A DNA stretch of 64,000 nt, taken from NCBI RefSeq assembly GCF_047302285.1, contig NZ_CP154845.1, positions 806,001 through 870,000 of the forward strand, in the 5' to 3' direction. Below, one piece after another: positions 43,713 to 52,301 of this stretch; the stretch's first letter is position 1; each line of letters opens with the position of its first letter. Source of the stretch: Robertmurraya sp047302285 (GTDB lineage: Bacteria > Bacillota > Bacilli > Bacillales > Cytobacillaceae). Made by a program: the position numbers and the translations under genes. The notes below the pieces were generated by a model. That model was not told the DNA's origin and made no database searches. It saw only the letters and a program-made list of their open reading frames with translations.

Positions 43713-44807
43713 TTAAGAATTGATAATGATCGATGCACGTGTTACTTTTCGATCTGCCGATTGATCCAAGGCTTCATTGATTTGGTCGAGTGTAAATTCA
43801 GCATCAAGCATTTTATCAAAAGGATACTTTTCTAAATTTCTTGATAAAAATTCGATCGATTTTTTTAAATACCAAGGATTGTAACGAACGATAGGCAAAA
43901 TTTGAATTGATTTCCGTGTTAATAAGCCTGGATCAAATTCGACATATTTACCAGGAGATACGTTTCCAATTGATACGTACTTTCCTCCAGTTCTGATGAG
44001 TCCAATCCCTTCGGCAAATGCAGCGGGAACACCAGCGAGTTCAATGCCAACATCAGCCCCATATCCATTGGTTAACTCCTGTACTGCTAAGGCTCTTTTT
44101 TCAGTCGTATCATATTCGTTCATATTGATTAGATAATCGGCACCAAACTTTTTCGCTTGTTGTAAACGGCTTTTGATTGCATCAATAATGATCACTGTGG
44201 CACCTTTTTCTTTCGCGATGGCTGCGGCATATAAGCCAAGACCACCAGCCCCTTGCAAGACGATCGACTGACCGTATTGAAGGTTCGCCTGTTCGATTCC
44301 GAAATAGACTTGGGAAAGGGCACAGTTGGCACTAGCTGCTGCAACATCTGGTACATTGTCAGGAACTTTATAGAAATATTGATTGGGATGGATATAATAA
44401 TGGGTCGAGAATGTTCCGTGGAAGTGAGGTGCTTCCTCCGGTTGCTTCGTCCAAAACTGGTAGGCATTTTCACAAAGATTAAACTGACCTTCTTGACAAT
44501 ACTTACATTTCTTACATGTAAGAAAATAAGTTGAAACAATACGGTCCCCAATTTTTAACTCATTACCGGCATAGTCCGTTGTCACTCCTTCTCCTAATTC
44601 ATAGATTTCTCCGATCATTTCATGTCCCAGTACACCTCTTTTAATCGCTGGATGATGTCCACGCCAAATATGCAATTCAGAGCCACAAACATTCGTCCGT
44701 CTAACTTTTGCAAGGATGGCCCCAGGTCCTGGTTTTGGTAATTCATATTCCTTGTACTCTAATTTCTCTGGTTCTGTCATATAGGCTACTTTACCATTCA
44801 TTTTCAT
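43713..44807 (-). CDS. Zinc-dependent medium-chain alcohol dehydrogenase
   Basis: The 364-residue enzyme has the catalytic zinc residues (NVCGSELHIW and GHEMIGEI), a structural zinc lobe (CKKCKYCQEGQFNLC) and the Rossmann motif GAGGLGLYAAAIAK. It resembles sorbitol/threonine-dehydrogenase-like enzymes, but the substrate is not clear. Two start codons (44807, 44801) lie after AGGAGTG; the second has the better spacing. It is the second-last gene of the sigma-54 operon. Confidence 0.9.
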   Translation of the reverse strand: MKMNGKVAYMTEPEKLEYKEYELPKPGPGAILAKVRRTNVCGSELHIWRGHHPAIKRGVLGHEMIGEIYELGEGVTTDYAGNELKIGDRIVSTYFLTCKKCKYCQEGQFNLCENAYQFWTKQPEEAPHFHGTFSTHYYIHPNQYFYKVPDNVPDVAAASANCALSQVYFGIEQANLQYGQSIVLQGAGGLGLYAAAIAKEKGATVIIIDAIKSRLQQAKKFGADYLINMNEYDTTEKRALAVQELTNGYGADVGIELAGVPAAFAEGIGLIRTGGKYVSIGNVSPGKYVEFDPGLLTRKSIQILPIVRYNPWYLKKSIEFLSRNLEKYPFDKMLDAEFTLDQINEALDQSADRKVTRASIIINS

Positions 44808-44821
44808 AACACTCCTATTCT

Positions 44822-46327
44822 CTATAGTGATGTTGTTTCAGAATCTCCAAAAATTCGATCGACTTCTTGCTGAGCAGGCTTAGATGTAACAAGTGTTGCA
44901 ATCACCATCGTAGCCATTCCAACTAACACACTAATACCAGCAGCACCAAAAGGATTGGAGAAGTTAAATCCGATTGGTAAATAAACAACCCAATAACAAA
45001 TGGAGCCTACGAGCATGGAAGTAATCGCTGCTGTTTTCGTGGCTCTTTTCCAAAGTGTACCGACACACACAGGCCCAGCTGTAGCGGAAACGATTCCGCC
45101 GATCCCAATCCATAAGAATACTGAGAGAGATGCTGGAGGGTTCCACGCTAGTAAAATGGCTAAAGCGAGTACGACAAAGGTTCCATAGCGACTAATTTTT
45201 AATTCCATTTTATCTGCAACTTCTGGGCTGATGTTTTTACGAGGAACGATTGTTTTTCGATAAATATCATTGGCGACAATTTGTGTAATCGAAACGACTA
45301 AGCCATCTGATGTTGAGAGAATGGCGGATAATACGGTAATAGCAAAGAATGCTGCAATAATAGGAGGGAATAATTCACTGAATAAAACAGGAATGACTTG
45401 GTCTGGATGGATTTCTTGAGCTGGGTCAATGACAGCGATTCCCATCATTCCTCCTAATGCCATCATACATAGTAGTGGTGAAACGATCGTACAGAACATA
45501 ATGAGTTTCTTGATGTCCTTATTGCTTTTCACAGCCATAAATTTGTTTCCGATATGTGGTAGAACACTAAATGGAACATGGGCAATAAAGAGTAGAATAA
45601 CGAGCCAAGCACTTCCGTAAGTGGCATCACCAGGTCTGAATAGAACATCAAAGGATCCTTCTGGTCTGCGTTCTTTTATTAAATCGAGCATGCCTGTAAA
45701 TCCACCATCTACGCCATAACCCAAAATAAAGACAACAACAACCACTAGTGAAATAAAGATCATCAACGCCCCTTGAATGGCATCAGTCATGATATCGGAG
45801 TGGGAACCTCCCATGAAGAGATAGATCGCTAATACAATCCCGGTTAAAAATAAACCAATATTATAATCAAGTCCCATCATCGTTTGGAACATCGTAGCCG
45901 CTGCAACAAACTGAGAAATAATGTAGAAGATTAATAGAATCGAGATCACCGACAGTGTTAATCTTAGAAAGTCGCTGTTGTAACGTTCTCCCATAAATTC
46001 CGGTATCGTTCGTGTACCAAATTTATCTCCGAATTTTTTAATATAGCGAGCAACCAATAACATCCCCATTACGGTTGCAAGAGGGTAGAGTAGTGGGTAC
46101 CATAAACTGGGAGCACCGATGCTATAGGCAAGACCTGGCATTCCCATAAACGTTGAACCACTTGCAATAGTAGCGGTAATCGCAAACCCTAATACGTATG
46201 GTCCATAGGAGGAACGAGCTGTTGCAAAGTCATCTGCTGTTTTGGTTCGTTTCATTCCAAACCAACCCATGACGACCATTAAAAGCAGAAATAAGACCAT
46301 AAAAATCCATGAATATGTGGAAACCAT
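44822..46327 (-). CDS. Sodium:solute symporter (SSS family)
   Basis: The 501-residue protein has 13 or so helices and the SSS signature regions (FAITATIASGSTFMGMPGLA near helix 2, SAILSTSDGLVVSITQIVAN late in the chain, and GGSHSDIMTDAIQG). It takes up an organic solute with sodium. The neighbouring alcohol and aldehyde dehydrogenases suggest a hydroxylated or aldehyde-yielding substrate. AAGGAGGGC precedes ATG 46327, and the small accessory gene ends 12 bp upstream. Confidence 0.92.
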   Translation of the reverse strand: MVSTYSWIFMVLFLLLMVVMGWFGMKRTKTADDFATARSSYGPYVLGFAITATIASGSTFMGMPGLAYSIGAPSLWYPLLYPLATVMGMLLVARYIKKFGDKFGTRTIPEFMGERYNSDFLRLTLSVISILLIFYIISQFVAAATMFQTMMGLDYNIGLFLTGIVLAIYLFMGGSHSDIMTDAIQGALMIFISLVVVVVFILGYGVDGGFTGMLDLIKERRPEGSFDVLFRPGDATYGSAWLVILLFIAHVPFSVLPHIGNKFMAVKSNKDIKKLIMFCTIVSPLLCMMALGGMMGIAVIDPAQEIHPDQVIPVLFSELFPPIIAAFFAITVLSAILSTSDGLVVSITQIVANDIYRKTIVPRKNISPEVADKMELKISRYGTFVVLALAILLAWNPPASLSVFLWIGIGGIVSATAGPVCVGTLWKRATKTAAITSMLVGSICYWVVYLPIGFNFSNPFGAAGISVLVGMATMVIATLVTSKPAQQEVDRIFGDSETTSL

Positions 46328-46339
46328 TTTGTGCCCTCC

Positions 46340-46429
46340 TTAATCCTTATCGATTAAATTTGTTTTAAATAATACGATGGCCATGGCAATCCAAGTCCCG
46401 AGTATTAAAGAAACGATCCAATATAGCAT
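46340..46429 (-). CDS. 29-residue symporter small accessory protein
   Basis: ATG at 46429 opens a 29-codon frame (MLYWIVSLILGTWIAMAIVL, then FKTNLIDKD) that is one membrane helix with a charged tail. It overlaps the preceding gene as TAATG and ends 12 bp before the SSS symporter, so it is translated in the same operon. Single-helix companions of SSS transporters of this size are known from related operons. It is too short for most gene callers. Confidence 0.7.
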   Translation of the reverse strand: MLYWIVSLILGTWIAMAIVLFKTNLIDKD

Positions 46430-46980
46430 TATGTCGCCTCACTCCTTTTAAATAAGTTATTAAAAGCGTTTTCAATCATTGGCGAGTTGTTTAACTTGTC
46501 GTACTTCCCAGAGAGATGTTCATATAGATGCAGGTATGACTTTTTATTATTGGCTTTTTTTGTGTAAAGAACAGTGTAAGGGAGATAAATCGCTTCTGTT
46601 TTGCTAACGGTAATCGTTGGTGGATTCCAAATTCTTACATGGTGGATAAAATACTTTCGTACCATTTCAATCGTTTCTTTTTGACAATCCTGAGCAGAAT
46701 ACTCCATTGGCACAGTTGCATGATCTGAAATGTCTCTTTTTTCAAAGGTTGGGTAGACATCAGAAAAGGATGTACCACCAGTTACAGCGTTTACTGCGAC
46801 CATTTTTTTTGAAAATCTTTTTTTCCGGAGAAAGGAATCATATTCAATCTGTACCTCAAAGAAGTAGTAAGGATAATAAAGGCGCTGAACTTCTTCTACT
46901 TGCCACTTGTTTTGCTGAAGTAATTGAACAGGATCTGTTGTATTAGAAACGACAACGTTTAATTCAGTTATTTTGATCAC
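46429..46980 (-). CDS. Unknown protein, first gene of the sigma-54 operon
   Basis: The frame encodes about 180 residues, mostly soluble, with aromatic-rich YYPYYFFEVQIEYDSFLRKK and a later KTEAIYLPYTVLYTK. I do not recognise the family. The ribosome site AAGGAGGTGATC is a full match to the 16S 3' end, but no ATG follows. GTG 46980 overlaps it; the codon at ideal spacing is ATA (46971). The sigma-54 promoter lies 17 bp upstream, so the transcript starts almost at the ribosome site and any longer N-terminus is excluded. It overlaps the small accessory gene by TAATG. Confidence 0.7.
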   Translation of the reverse strand: MIKITELNVVVSNTTDPVQLLQQNKWQVEEVQRLYYPYYFFEVQIEYDSFLRKKRFSKKMVAVNAVTGGTSFSDVYPTFEKRDISDHATVPMEYSAQDCQKETIEMVRKYFIHHVRIWNPPTITVSKTEAIYLPYTVLYTKKANNKKSYLHLYEHLSGKYDKLNNSPMIENAFNNLFKRSEAT

Positions 46981-46996
46981 CTCCTTAACTTCTAAT

Positions 46997-47012
46997 TGCA
47001 AAAACCATGCCA
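46997..47012 (-). promoter_or_regulatory. Sigma-54 (-24/-12) promoter
   Basis: On the minus strand TTGGCATGGTTTTTGCAATT has the invariant GG and GC separated by 10 bases and matches the TGGCAC-N5-TTGCA consensus at all but one or two positions. It precedes the operon 46980-42230 and faces the divergent enhancer-binding-protein gene. Confidence 0.85.
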
Positions 47013-47109
47013 AGTTTAATTTATAACGAAAAATTTCAAGAAATTGTTGAAAATAAAGGTTTTCAAGTAAGAACATGGTGTTTTAACTAAATTAAATAAT
47101 TTTGACTAT

Positions 47110-47123
47110 TTGCAATTTTGCAA
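47110..47123. promoter_or_regulatory. Palindromic upstream activator site 1
   Basis: TTGCAATTTTGCAA lies about 100 bp upstream of the sigma-54 promoter. It resembles site 2 at 47180, as expected for an enhancer-binding-protein site. Confidence 0.5.
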
Positions 47124-47179
47124 CGTTAGGATAAAATATAACTTAAAGATGTACTTGAAAGCGCTATCAAGTGGAGGTT

Positions 47180-47193
47180 TTGCAAAATCGCAA
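47180..47193. promoter_or_regulatory. Palindromic upstream activator site 2
   Basis: TTGCAAAATCGCAA, 70 bp from site 1, with the same TTGCA-N4-GCAA arms. It lies just upstream of the regulator coding region, so it could also serve autoregulation. Confidence 0.5.
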
Positions 47194-47244
47194 CAACATT
47201 GTAAAAATGCAAAAGGAGAAAGGGGGATTTATCTAATCAAACCT

Positions 47245-48669
47245 ATGAAGGAAGAAGAGGTTAATTCTTATAAAGAGTTATCTGAAAAAATGAGAGATTT
47301 AGAAACGGCGATACAGGCTTGTCAGGAAGGAATTTATATATGTGATAAGGATACGGTTTGTCTTTATGTCAATCGAGCTTATGAACGGATTTCTGGCATG
47401 ACGAGTAAAGAAATCATTGGTCATACGAGTTTGGAAATGGAAAAAAGAGGCGTCATCTCCCAATCTGTCGCGTTGAAAGTGATAAAGGAACAACGAATCA
47501 TTTCGCTAGTTCAAACTTTTAGCACAGGAAAAGAGGCTTTGGTAACAGGTACCCCTGTTTATGGAGAAAAAGGGGAATTGGGCAGAATTGTGATCACGGC
47601 AAGGGATATGACAGAATTATATAGTCTTGAGAAAAAACTTAGAAAAGTAGAAGAGGAAAAGAATCATTACCTTACCGAATTGAAATTTTATCAAAAAAGA
47701 AGCTTTAATAAAGATATGGTGGCCAAAAGTCGTTATATGCAAAGCTTACTTGAAACGATCGGCCGTGTTGCATCTGTAGATTCTACAATACTATTATTAG
47801 GAGAATCAGGGGTAGGAAAGGAAGTATTAGCAAAGCAAATCCATGATTTAAGTAACAGAAGAGACCATTCCTTTACGAAAATAAATTGTGGAGCGATTCC
47901 TGCTGAACTATTAGAGTCAGAGTTGTTTGGTTATGTAAAAGGAGCATTTACAGGTGCGGATCAAAAAGGGAAAGCTGGATTATTTGAAATTGCCGATCAA
48001 GGAACATTATTTCTTGATGAAATCGGCGAATTACCACCTTCTTTGCAAGTTAAATTATTACGTGTCCTACAAGATTTTGAGGTAAAAAGATTAGGTAGTA
48101 ACACGTCAAAGAATGTAAATGTTCGAATTATATCTGCAACCAATAAGAATTTAGAAGAAATGGTGCAGCAAGGTCAATTTCGAGAGGATCTATTTTATCG
48201 TATCAATGTGATCCCATTATCAGTCCTTCCATTGCGGGAAAGAAGAGATGACATTCAGCCCCTTATTTATCAAACTTTAAATAAATTATCAGAGCAATAT
48301 AAAACGAATCGAACGATTGAACTAGAGGCATTAGAATATTTAGAACGATACTCTTGGCCAGGAAATATAAGAGAATTAAAAAATGTAATCGAACGATTGT
48401 TTGTCATCGTTCAGGAACCGATCATCAGAACGGACCATCTTCCTAGCTATATTCGGGAGGGAAAAAGGAAGGAAATGCTTTCTATCGGAGATTCGTCCTT
48501 AAAAGAAAAGCTTTCATCACTTGAGAAACAGTTAATTACAGAGGCATTAAAAAGAAATCACACGCTAAGTAAGGCAGCTAAAGAGTTAAAAGTAGATGTA
48601 TCAACTTTATCAAGAAAGTGCCAAAGGTATAACATAGCGGTCCAGAAGACGATCGAGTTCATTGATTAA
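47245..48669 (+). CDS. Sigma-54-dependent enhancer-binding protein (PAS-AAA+-HTH)
   Basis: A PAS sensor (about 15-130: AIQACQEGIYICDKDTVCLY, NRAYERISGMTSKEIIGHT) is followed by a short coiled coil and an AAA+ domain with Walker A GESGVGKE, the sigma-54 contact loop GAFTGA, and Walker B GTLFLDEIGE. A Fis-type HTH (HTLSKAAKELKVDVSTLSRK) ends it. It should remodel the sigma-54 polymerase at the divergent promoter. The frame is open from 47110, but the activator sites occupy 47110-47193. ATG 47245 has no ribosome site; ATT 47227 has one at ideal distance, so the true start is uncertain. Confidence 0.9.
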   Translation: MKEEEVNSYKELSEKMRDLETAIQACQEGIYICDKDTVCLYVNRAYERISGMTSKEIIGHTSLEMEKRGVISQSVALKVIKEQRIISLVQTFSTGKEALVTGTPVYGEKGELGRIVITARDMTELYSLEKKLRKVEEEKNHYLTELKFYQKRSFNKDMVAKSRYMQSLLETIGRVASVDSTILLLGESGVGKEVLAKQIHDLSNRRDHSFTKINCGAIPAELLESELFGYVKGAFTGADQKGKAGLFEIADQGTLFLDEIGELPPSLQVKLLRVLQDFEVKRLGSNTSKNVNVRIISATNKNLEEMVQQGQFREDLFYRINVIPLSVLPLRERRDDIQPLIYQTLNKLSEQYKTNRTIELEALEYLERYSWPGNIRELKNVIERLFVIVQEPIIRTDHLPSYIREGKRKEMLSIGDSSLKEKLSSLEKQLITEALKRNHTLSKAAKELKVDVSTLSRKCQRYNIAVQKTIEFID

Positions 48670-48702
48670 ATCCATATTTTTTTTAACTAAAATGATTGAA
48701 TA

Positions 48703-48710
48703 TTGGATAC
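48703..48710 (+). promoter_or_regulatory. TGGATAC motif, candidate GntR operator (1)
   Basis: ATTGGATACAGGATG, 54 bp before the beta-hydroxyacid dehydrogenase gene. Confidence 0.45.
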
Positions 48711-48764
48711 AGGATGTTTATATGAATAAATATTACTTGAAAGTAAAAGAGAAAGGATGATAAT

Positions 48765-49673
48765 ATGCGAATCGGCATTATTGGAATCGGAAATATGGGG
48801 AGTAGAATGGCTAAAAAATTTTTAAAGGCAGGCGTAGATGTAGGTTTATTTGATATTAACGAAATGGCAATTCAAGAACTGGTCAATTTGGGCGCGAATG
48901 CCACTGAGACTCCTGCAGATTTAGCGAGAACTTATCCATACATTATTACGATTTTACCAAATAGCCAGATTGTGAAGAAGACCATTTTTGGAGAGAAAGG
49001 ATTAATCGAAGGGCTGCACCCAGATAGTGTGATTATCGAAATGACGACAGCGATTCCAACGATTACAAAGGAAATTGCCGCAACATTAGAAGAAAAAGGG
49101 CTAAGAATGATTGATGCTCCAGTTAGTGGGGGAGTTGTAAAGGCAGAAGACGGAACGTTAACGATTATGGTTGGTGGAAAAGAACAGGATTTTGAAGAAG
49201 TATTGCCATATTTGCAGATTATCGGTGAAAACATTGTCCATGTTGGCGATATTGGAGCTGGCCACACGATAAAAGCACTCAATAATATGGTGTCTGCTAC
49301 CACATTGGCCGTTACGGGAGAAGCTTTAGCAGTCGGCGTTAAATTAGGATTGAATCCTGAAAAAATGCTCGAGGTCATAAATTCAAGTACAGGTAGAAGC
49401 TTTTCCAGTGAATTCAAGTTTCCTACTCAAGTATTAACGAGGAATTTCGGCGGTAATTTTTCAATTGATTTAATGGTAAAGGATATTACGATTGCACTTG
49501 GAATGGCAGATGAGGAAAGAGCGCCAATGATTATTGCAAGTGCGACGTATCAGCTTTGGAAACAAGCTTTATCACAAAGTGATGCTAATGTCGATCACAC
49601 AGAAGTGATTAAACATATTGAAAAAATGGCTCATGTTGAGATTCAAGGAAAAAAGATCGAAATAGTAGACTAA
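48765..49673 (+). CDS. NAD(P)-dependent beta-hydroxyacid dehydrogenase (3-hydroxyisobutyrate/tartronate-semialdehyde type)
   Basis: The 302-residue enzyme begins with the Rossmann motif IGIIGIGNMGSRMA and shows the family substrate signature DAPVSGGVVKAEDGTLTIMV. The catalytic Lys lies in GAGHTIKALNNM. It interconverts a beta-hydroxyacid and a semialdehyde; the exact substrate is unknown. GAAAGGATG precedes the start. It opens the catabolic cluster and carries a TGGATAC motif in its promoter region. Confidence 0.9.
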   Translation: MRIGIIGIGNMGSRMAKKFLKAGVDVGLFDINEMAIQELVNLGANATETPADLARTYPYIITILPNSQIVKKTIFGEKGLIEGLHPDSVIIEMTTAIPTITKEIAATLEEKGLRMIDAPVSGGVVKAEDGTLTIMVGGKEQDFEEVLPYLQIIGENIVHVGDIGAGHTIKALNNMVSATTLAVTGEALAVGVKLGLNPEKMLEVINSSTGRSFSSEFKFPTQVLTRNFGGNFSIDLMVKDITIALGMADEERAPMIIASATYQLWKQALSQSDANVDHTEVIKHIEKMAHVEIQGKKIEIVD

Positions 49674-49781
49674 ATGATAAGTTAAAGCGTCTCGTGCGAA
49701 AAGATTCTGTATATTGAATCCATTCCCAATAATCTTTATACTAAAATTAATAATATATAGAAAATAGAGGGGTTTAACAGG

Positions 49782-50462
49782 ATGGATAATTACCGACTAT
49801 CGGAACAAGACAGAGCAACATTACAATATCGAGTGACGACGAAATTAAGAGAAGTTATTTTAAAAGGTGAGTTTGAAGACGGAGAACGACTGGTTCAAGA
49901 AGAATGGGCGGATAAACTTGGCGTAAGCCGTATGCCGATTCGTGAAGCTTTAAAACAATTAGAAGTGGAAGGCCTGGTACGAATTGAGCCAAGAAGGGGA
50001 GCGATTGTCACTCCTATCTCGGCAGAAGATATCGAAGAGATCTATCAATTGCGTGCTCTTCTTGAAGGAGAAGCTGTTGAAAAGTCGCTTCCGAACTTAT
50101 CGAAGGAACATATCGAAGATTTGGAAAACATATATGAACAAATGAAAAACATCGAAGTCAATGAACAAAGCGTAGCGGAATTTATGCGCTTAAATGAGAA
50201 TTTTCATAAGATCCTATATGAAGGATGTACGTGGAGAAGAATTCATGGTCTGATTGAAACTCTTTGGAAGGGAATCCCACCCTATACCCCAAGCTTGTTG
50301 ACGAATCATTTGGATGAATCCCATAAAGAGCACCGGTTAATGTTGGAATATGTAAAGCAGAACGAAGCGGAGAAGCTAAAAGAAGTCGTACAAAAGCATA
50401 TATTACGTACAAGAGATAATCTACTCAAGTATGTAGTAAAATCAAAGAAGCAGGAATTCTGA
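49782..50462 (+). CDS. GntR-family regulator, FCD (FadR-type) subfamily
   Basis: The 226-residue protein has an N-terminal winged HTH (about 20-80: EVILKGEFEDGERLVQEEWA, LGVSRMPIREALKQLEVEGL) and a C-terminal FCD ligand domain (about 85-215). The FCD domain shows QLRALLEGEAVEKSL, LNENFHKILYEG and SHKEHRLMLEYV, with the metal-binding Asp/His positions of the family. It is the only regulator inside the catabolic cluster and should respond to a carboxylate or CoA intermediate. The repeated TGGATAC motif at five promoters is the best candidate for its operator. Confidence 0.92.
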   Translation: MDNYRLSEQDRATLQYRVTTKLREVILKGEFEDGERLVQEEWADKLGVSRMPIREALKQLEVEGLVRIEPRRGAIVTPISAEDIEEIYQLRALLEGEAVEKSLPNLSKEHIEDLENIYEQMKNIEVNEQSVAEFMRLNENFHKILYEGCTWRRIHGLIETLWKGIPPYTPSLLTNHLDESHKEHRLMLEYVKQNEAEKLKEVVQKHILRTRDNLLKYVVKSKKQEF

Positions 50463-50480
50463 TAAGATTCCTGTTTTTTT
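50451..50480 (+). terminator. Terminator overlapping the gntR stop codon
   Basis: CAGGAAT pairs with ATTCCTG and is followed by TTTTTTT; the stem begins inside the last codons. Confidence 0.75.
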
Positions 50481-50505
50481 CCTAAAACAATCTAGACTTT
50501 TAACA

Positions 50506-50524
50506 TTGTATCCAGTATCCTTAA
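50506..50524 (+). promoter_or_regulatory. TGGATAC motif, candidate GntR operator (2)
   Basis: TTGTATCCAGTATCCTTAA; on the minus strand this reads GGATACTGGATACAA, two overlapping motif copies. It lies 36 bp before the CoA-transferase gene. Confidence 0.5.
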
Positions 50525-50559
50525 ATTAAGTGAAAATTTAAAAAGTTAGGGGGGGTAAG

Positions 50560-51771
50560 ATGCCTGGACCGTTACAAGGAATTAGGGTGATTGACATTAC
50601 AACCAATATTTCAGGCCCAAGCTTAACCATGATCTTAGCTGATATGGGAGCAGAAATTATTAAAATAGAAAAGCCTAAAATTGGCGATGATTCAAGAAAG
50701 ATGGGTCCGCTTTGGGGTGGAGAAGGGGTATATTACCTACACATTAATCGGAATAAACGCTCCATCGTCATTGACTTAAAAAGTGAAGAGGGGAAAAAGA
50801 TCGTCTATGATCTTGTAAAAGATGCCGATGTTTTTGTAGAGAATTTCCGCTTTGGGAAAGCAGAACAACTGGGATTTGGCTACGAAACTTTGAAAGCGCT
50901 TAATAACAAACTGGTCTATTGTTCTCTTTCGGCCTATGGGCAAGTGGGGGAGAAGCGTCATAAACCAGGTTATGATGCCATCGCACAAGCAGAAAGTGGA
51001 ATCATGAGCATCAATGGAACAAAAGATGGAGGAGTTGCCCGTGTAGGGGTATCTGTCCTTGATCAAGGAAGTGCGATGTGGGGAGCCATTGGAATCTTAG
51101 CTGCCCTTTATAATCGAACGCAATCAGGAAAAGGGCAGAGAGTAGAGACGTCTCTATTCGAAACAGGCGTATTCTGGACCGGATACCACCTACTCGCATA
51201 TATGGCAACAGGTGAAGAGCCCGTCAAAATGGGAACCAACCACGCATCATTTGCACCATATGGGGCGTTTGAGACAGCAGATGAGCAAATCATGATTGGA
51301 ATTTCTAATGATTCATTGTTTGCTAGATTGTGCAAAGTTTTAGAACGAGAAGAGTGGAGTTCCGATTCACGTTTCTCCAAGAACCTAGATCGAGTTCAAA
51401 ATCGCGAATTATTAAATACATCGATAGAAGAAGTATTAAAGACAAAGTCCGCTAAGACTTGGATTGAAAAACTTGAAAATGGAGGTATTCCAAGCTCCAT
51501 CATATTAAAAATATCTTCCGTCATTACGAGTCCGCAAACAGAAAGTACACAAATGTTGATTGATGTAGATCATCCGAATATCGAAAATCTTAGATTGCCA
51601 CGTCTACCAGTACAATTATCAGAAACACCATTGGAAATTACAAAGTCGCCACCATTTTTAGGTGAAGACACTATAAATATTCTAGAAGAAAGAGGGGTTG
51701 CCGAAGAAACGATTCGAGAGTTAGTCGAAAAAGGTGTCATACAAGTACATTCAAATCATGTGAAAAATTAG
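50560..51771 (+). CDS. Class III CoA-transferase (CaiB/BaiF family)
   Basis: The 403-residue enzyme moves CoA between acyl-CoA and a free acid. The family start PLQGIRVIDITTNISGPSLT, the segment IIKIEKPKIGDDSRKMGP, the ribose/ADP contacts near NKRSIVIDLKSEEGKKI, and the catalytic aspartate region PGYDAIAQAESGIMSINGT are present. It would activate the imported dicarboxylate with CoA from succinyl- or acetyl-CoA, as in citramalate, itaconate or hydroxymethylglutarate catabolism. Which of these applies is not decidable here. Confidence 0.92.
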   Translation: MPGPLQGIRVIDITTNISGPSLTMILADMGAEIIKIEKPKIGDDSRKMGPLWGGEGVYYLHINRNKRSIVIDLKSEEGKKIVYDLVKDADVFVENFRFGKAEQLGFGYETLKALNNKLVYCSLSAYGQVGEKRHKPGYDAIAQAESGIMSINGTKDGGVARVGVSVLDQGSAMWGAIGILAALYNRTQSGKGQRVETSLFETGVFWTGYHLLAYMATGEEPVKMGTNHASFAPYGAFETADEQIMIGISNDSLFARLCKVLEREEWSSDSRFSKNLDRVQNRELLNTSIEEVLKTKSAKTWIEKLENGGIPSSIILKISSVITSPQTESTQMLIDVDHPNIENLRLPRLPVQLSETPLEITKSPPFLGEDTINILEERGVAEETIRELVEKGVIQVHSNHVKN

Positions 51772-51785
51772 AGAGGGGAATTAAA

Positions 51786-52172
51786 ATGAATAAAGAAAAA
51801 TTTGAACAAGGCTTAGAAGTGAGAAGAAGTGTTTTAGGTGCAGAGTATGTGGATAAATCAATTCAGAATGCGACTGATTTTAATCGTCCAATGCAAGAAC
51901 TTGTAACAGAATACTGCTGGGGTGAAGTATGGACTCGTCCTGGCCTACCAAGAAAAACAAGAAGCATGCTTAATTTAGCGATGATTACAGCTTTAAATCG
52001 TCCACATGAATTAAAATTGCATGTTCGCGGAGCCTTAAATAATGGCTTAACAAAAGATGAAATTAAAGAAGTATTTTTACAAACAGCGATTTACTGTGGC
52101 GTTCCAGCTGCTATTGATAGTTTCAGAACCGCCCAAGAAGTGTTCGATGAAATTGACAAAGAACAAAACTAA
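51786..52172 (+). CDS. Carboxymuconolactone decarboxylase (CMD) family protein
   Basis: The 128-residue single-domain protein has the PcaC-like layout: NRPMQELVTEYCWGEVWTRP, TRSMLNLAMITALNRPHELK, HVRGALNNGLTKDEIKEVFL and AIYCGVPAAIDSFR. It lacks the CxxC of AhpD-type reductases, so a decarboxylase or lactone role is more likely than a peroxidase role. It starts 14 bp after the CoA-transferase and is cotranscribed. A terminator follows, so these two genes form a unit. Confidence 0.88.
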   Translation: MNKEKFEQGLEVRRSVLGAEYVDKSIQNATDFNRPMQELVTEYCWGEVWTRPGLPRKTRSMLNLAMITALNRPHELKLHVRGALNNGLTKDEIKEVFLQTAIYCGVPAAIDSFRTAQEVFDEIDKEQN

Positions 52173-52190
52173 CACGTACCAACATAAGAA

Positions 52191-52230
52191 AGAAGACTAG
52201 TAGTATAGGATGCTGCCAGTCTTCTTTTTG
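52191..52230 (+). terminator. Rho-independent terminator
   Basis: AGAAGACT pairs with AGTCTTCT across an 18-base loop and is followed by TTTTG. Confidence 0.65.
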
Positions 52231-52301
52231 AGTTGTTTTCTTGAAAATGATTATTTTAAAAACATTGACAATAAAAATCGTGCAATCAGGGAGGGAAATA
52301 C

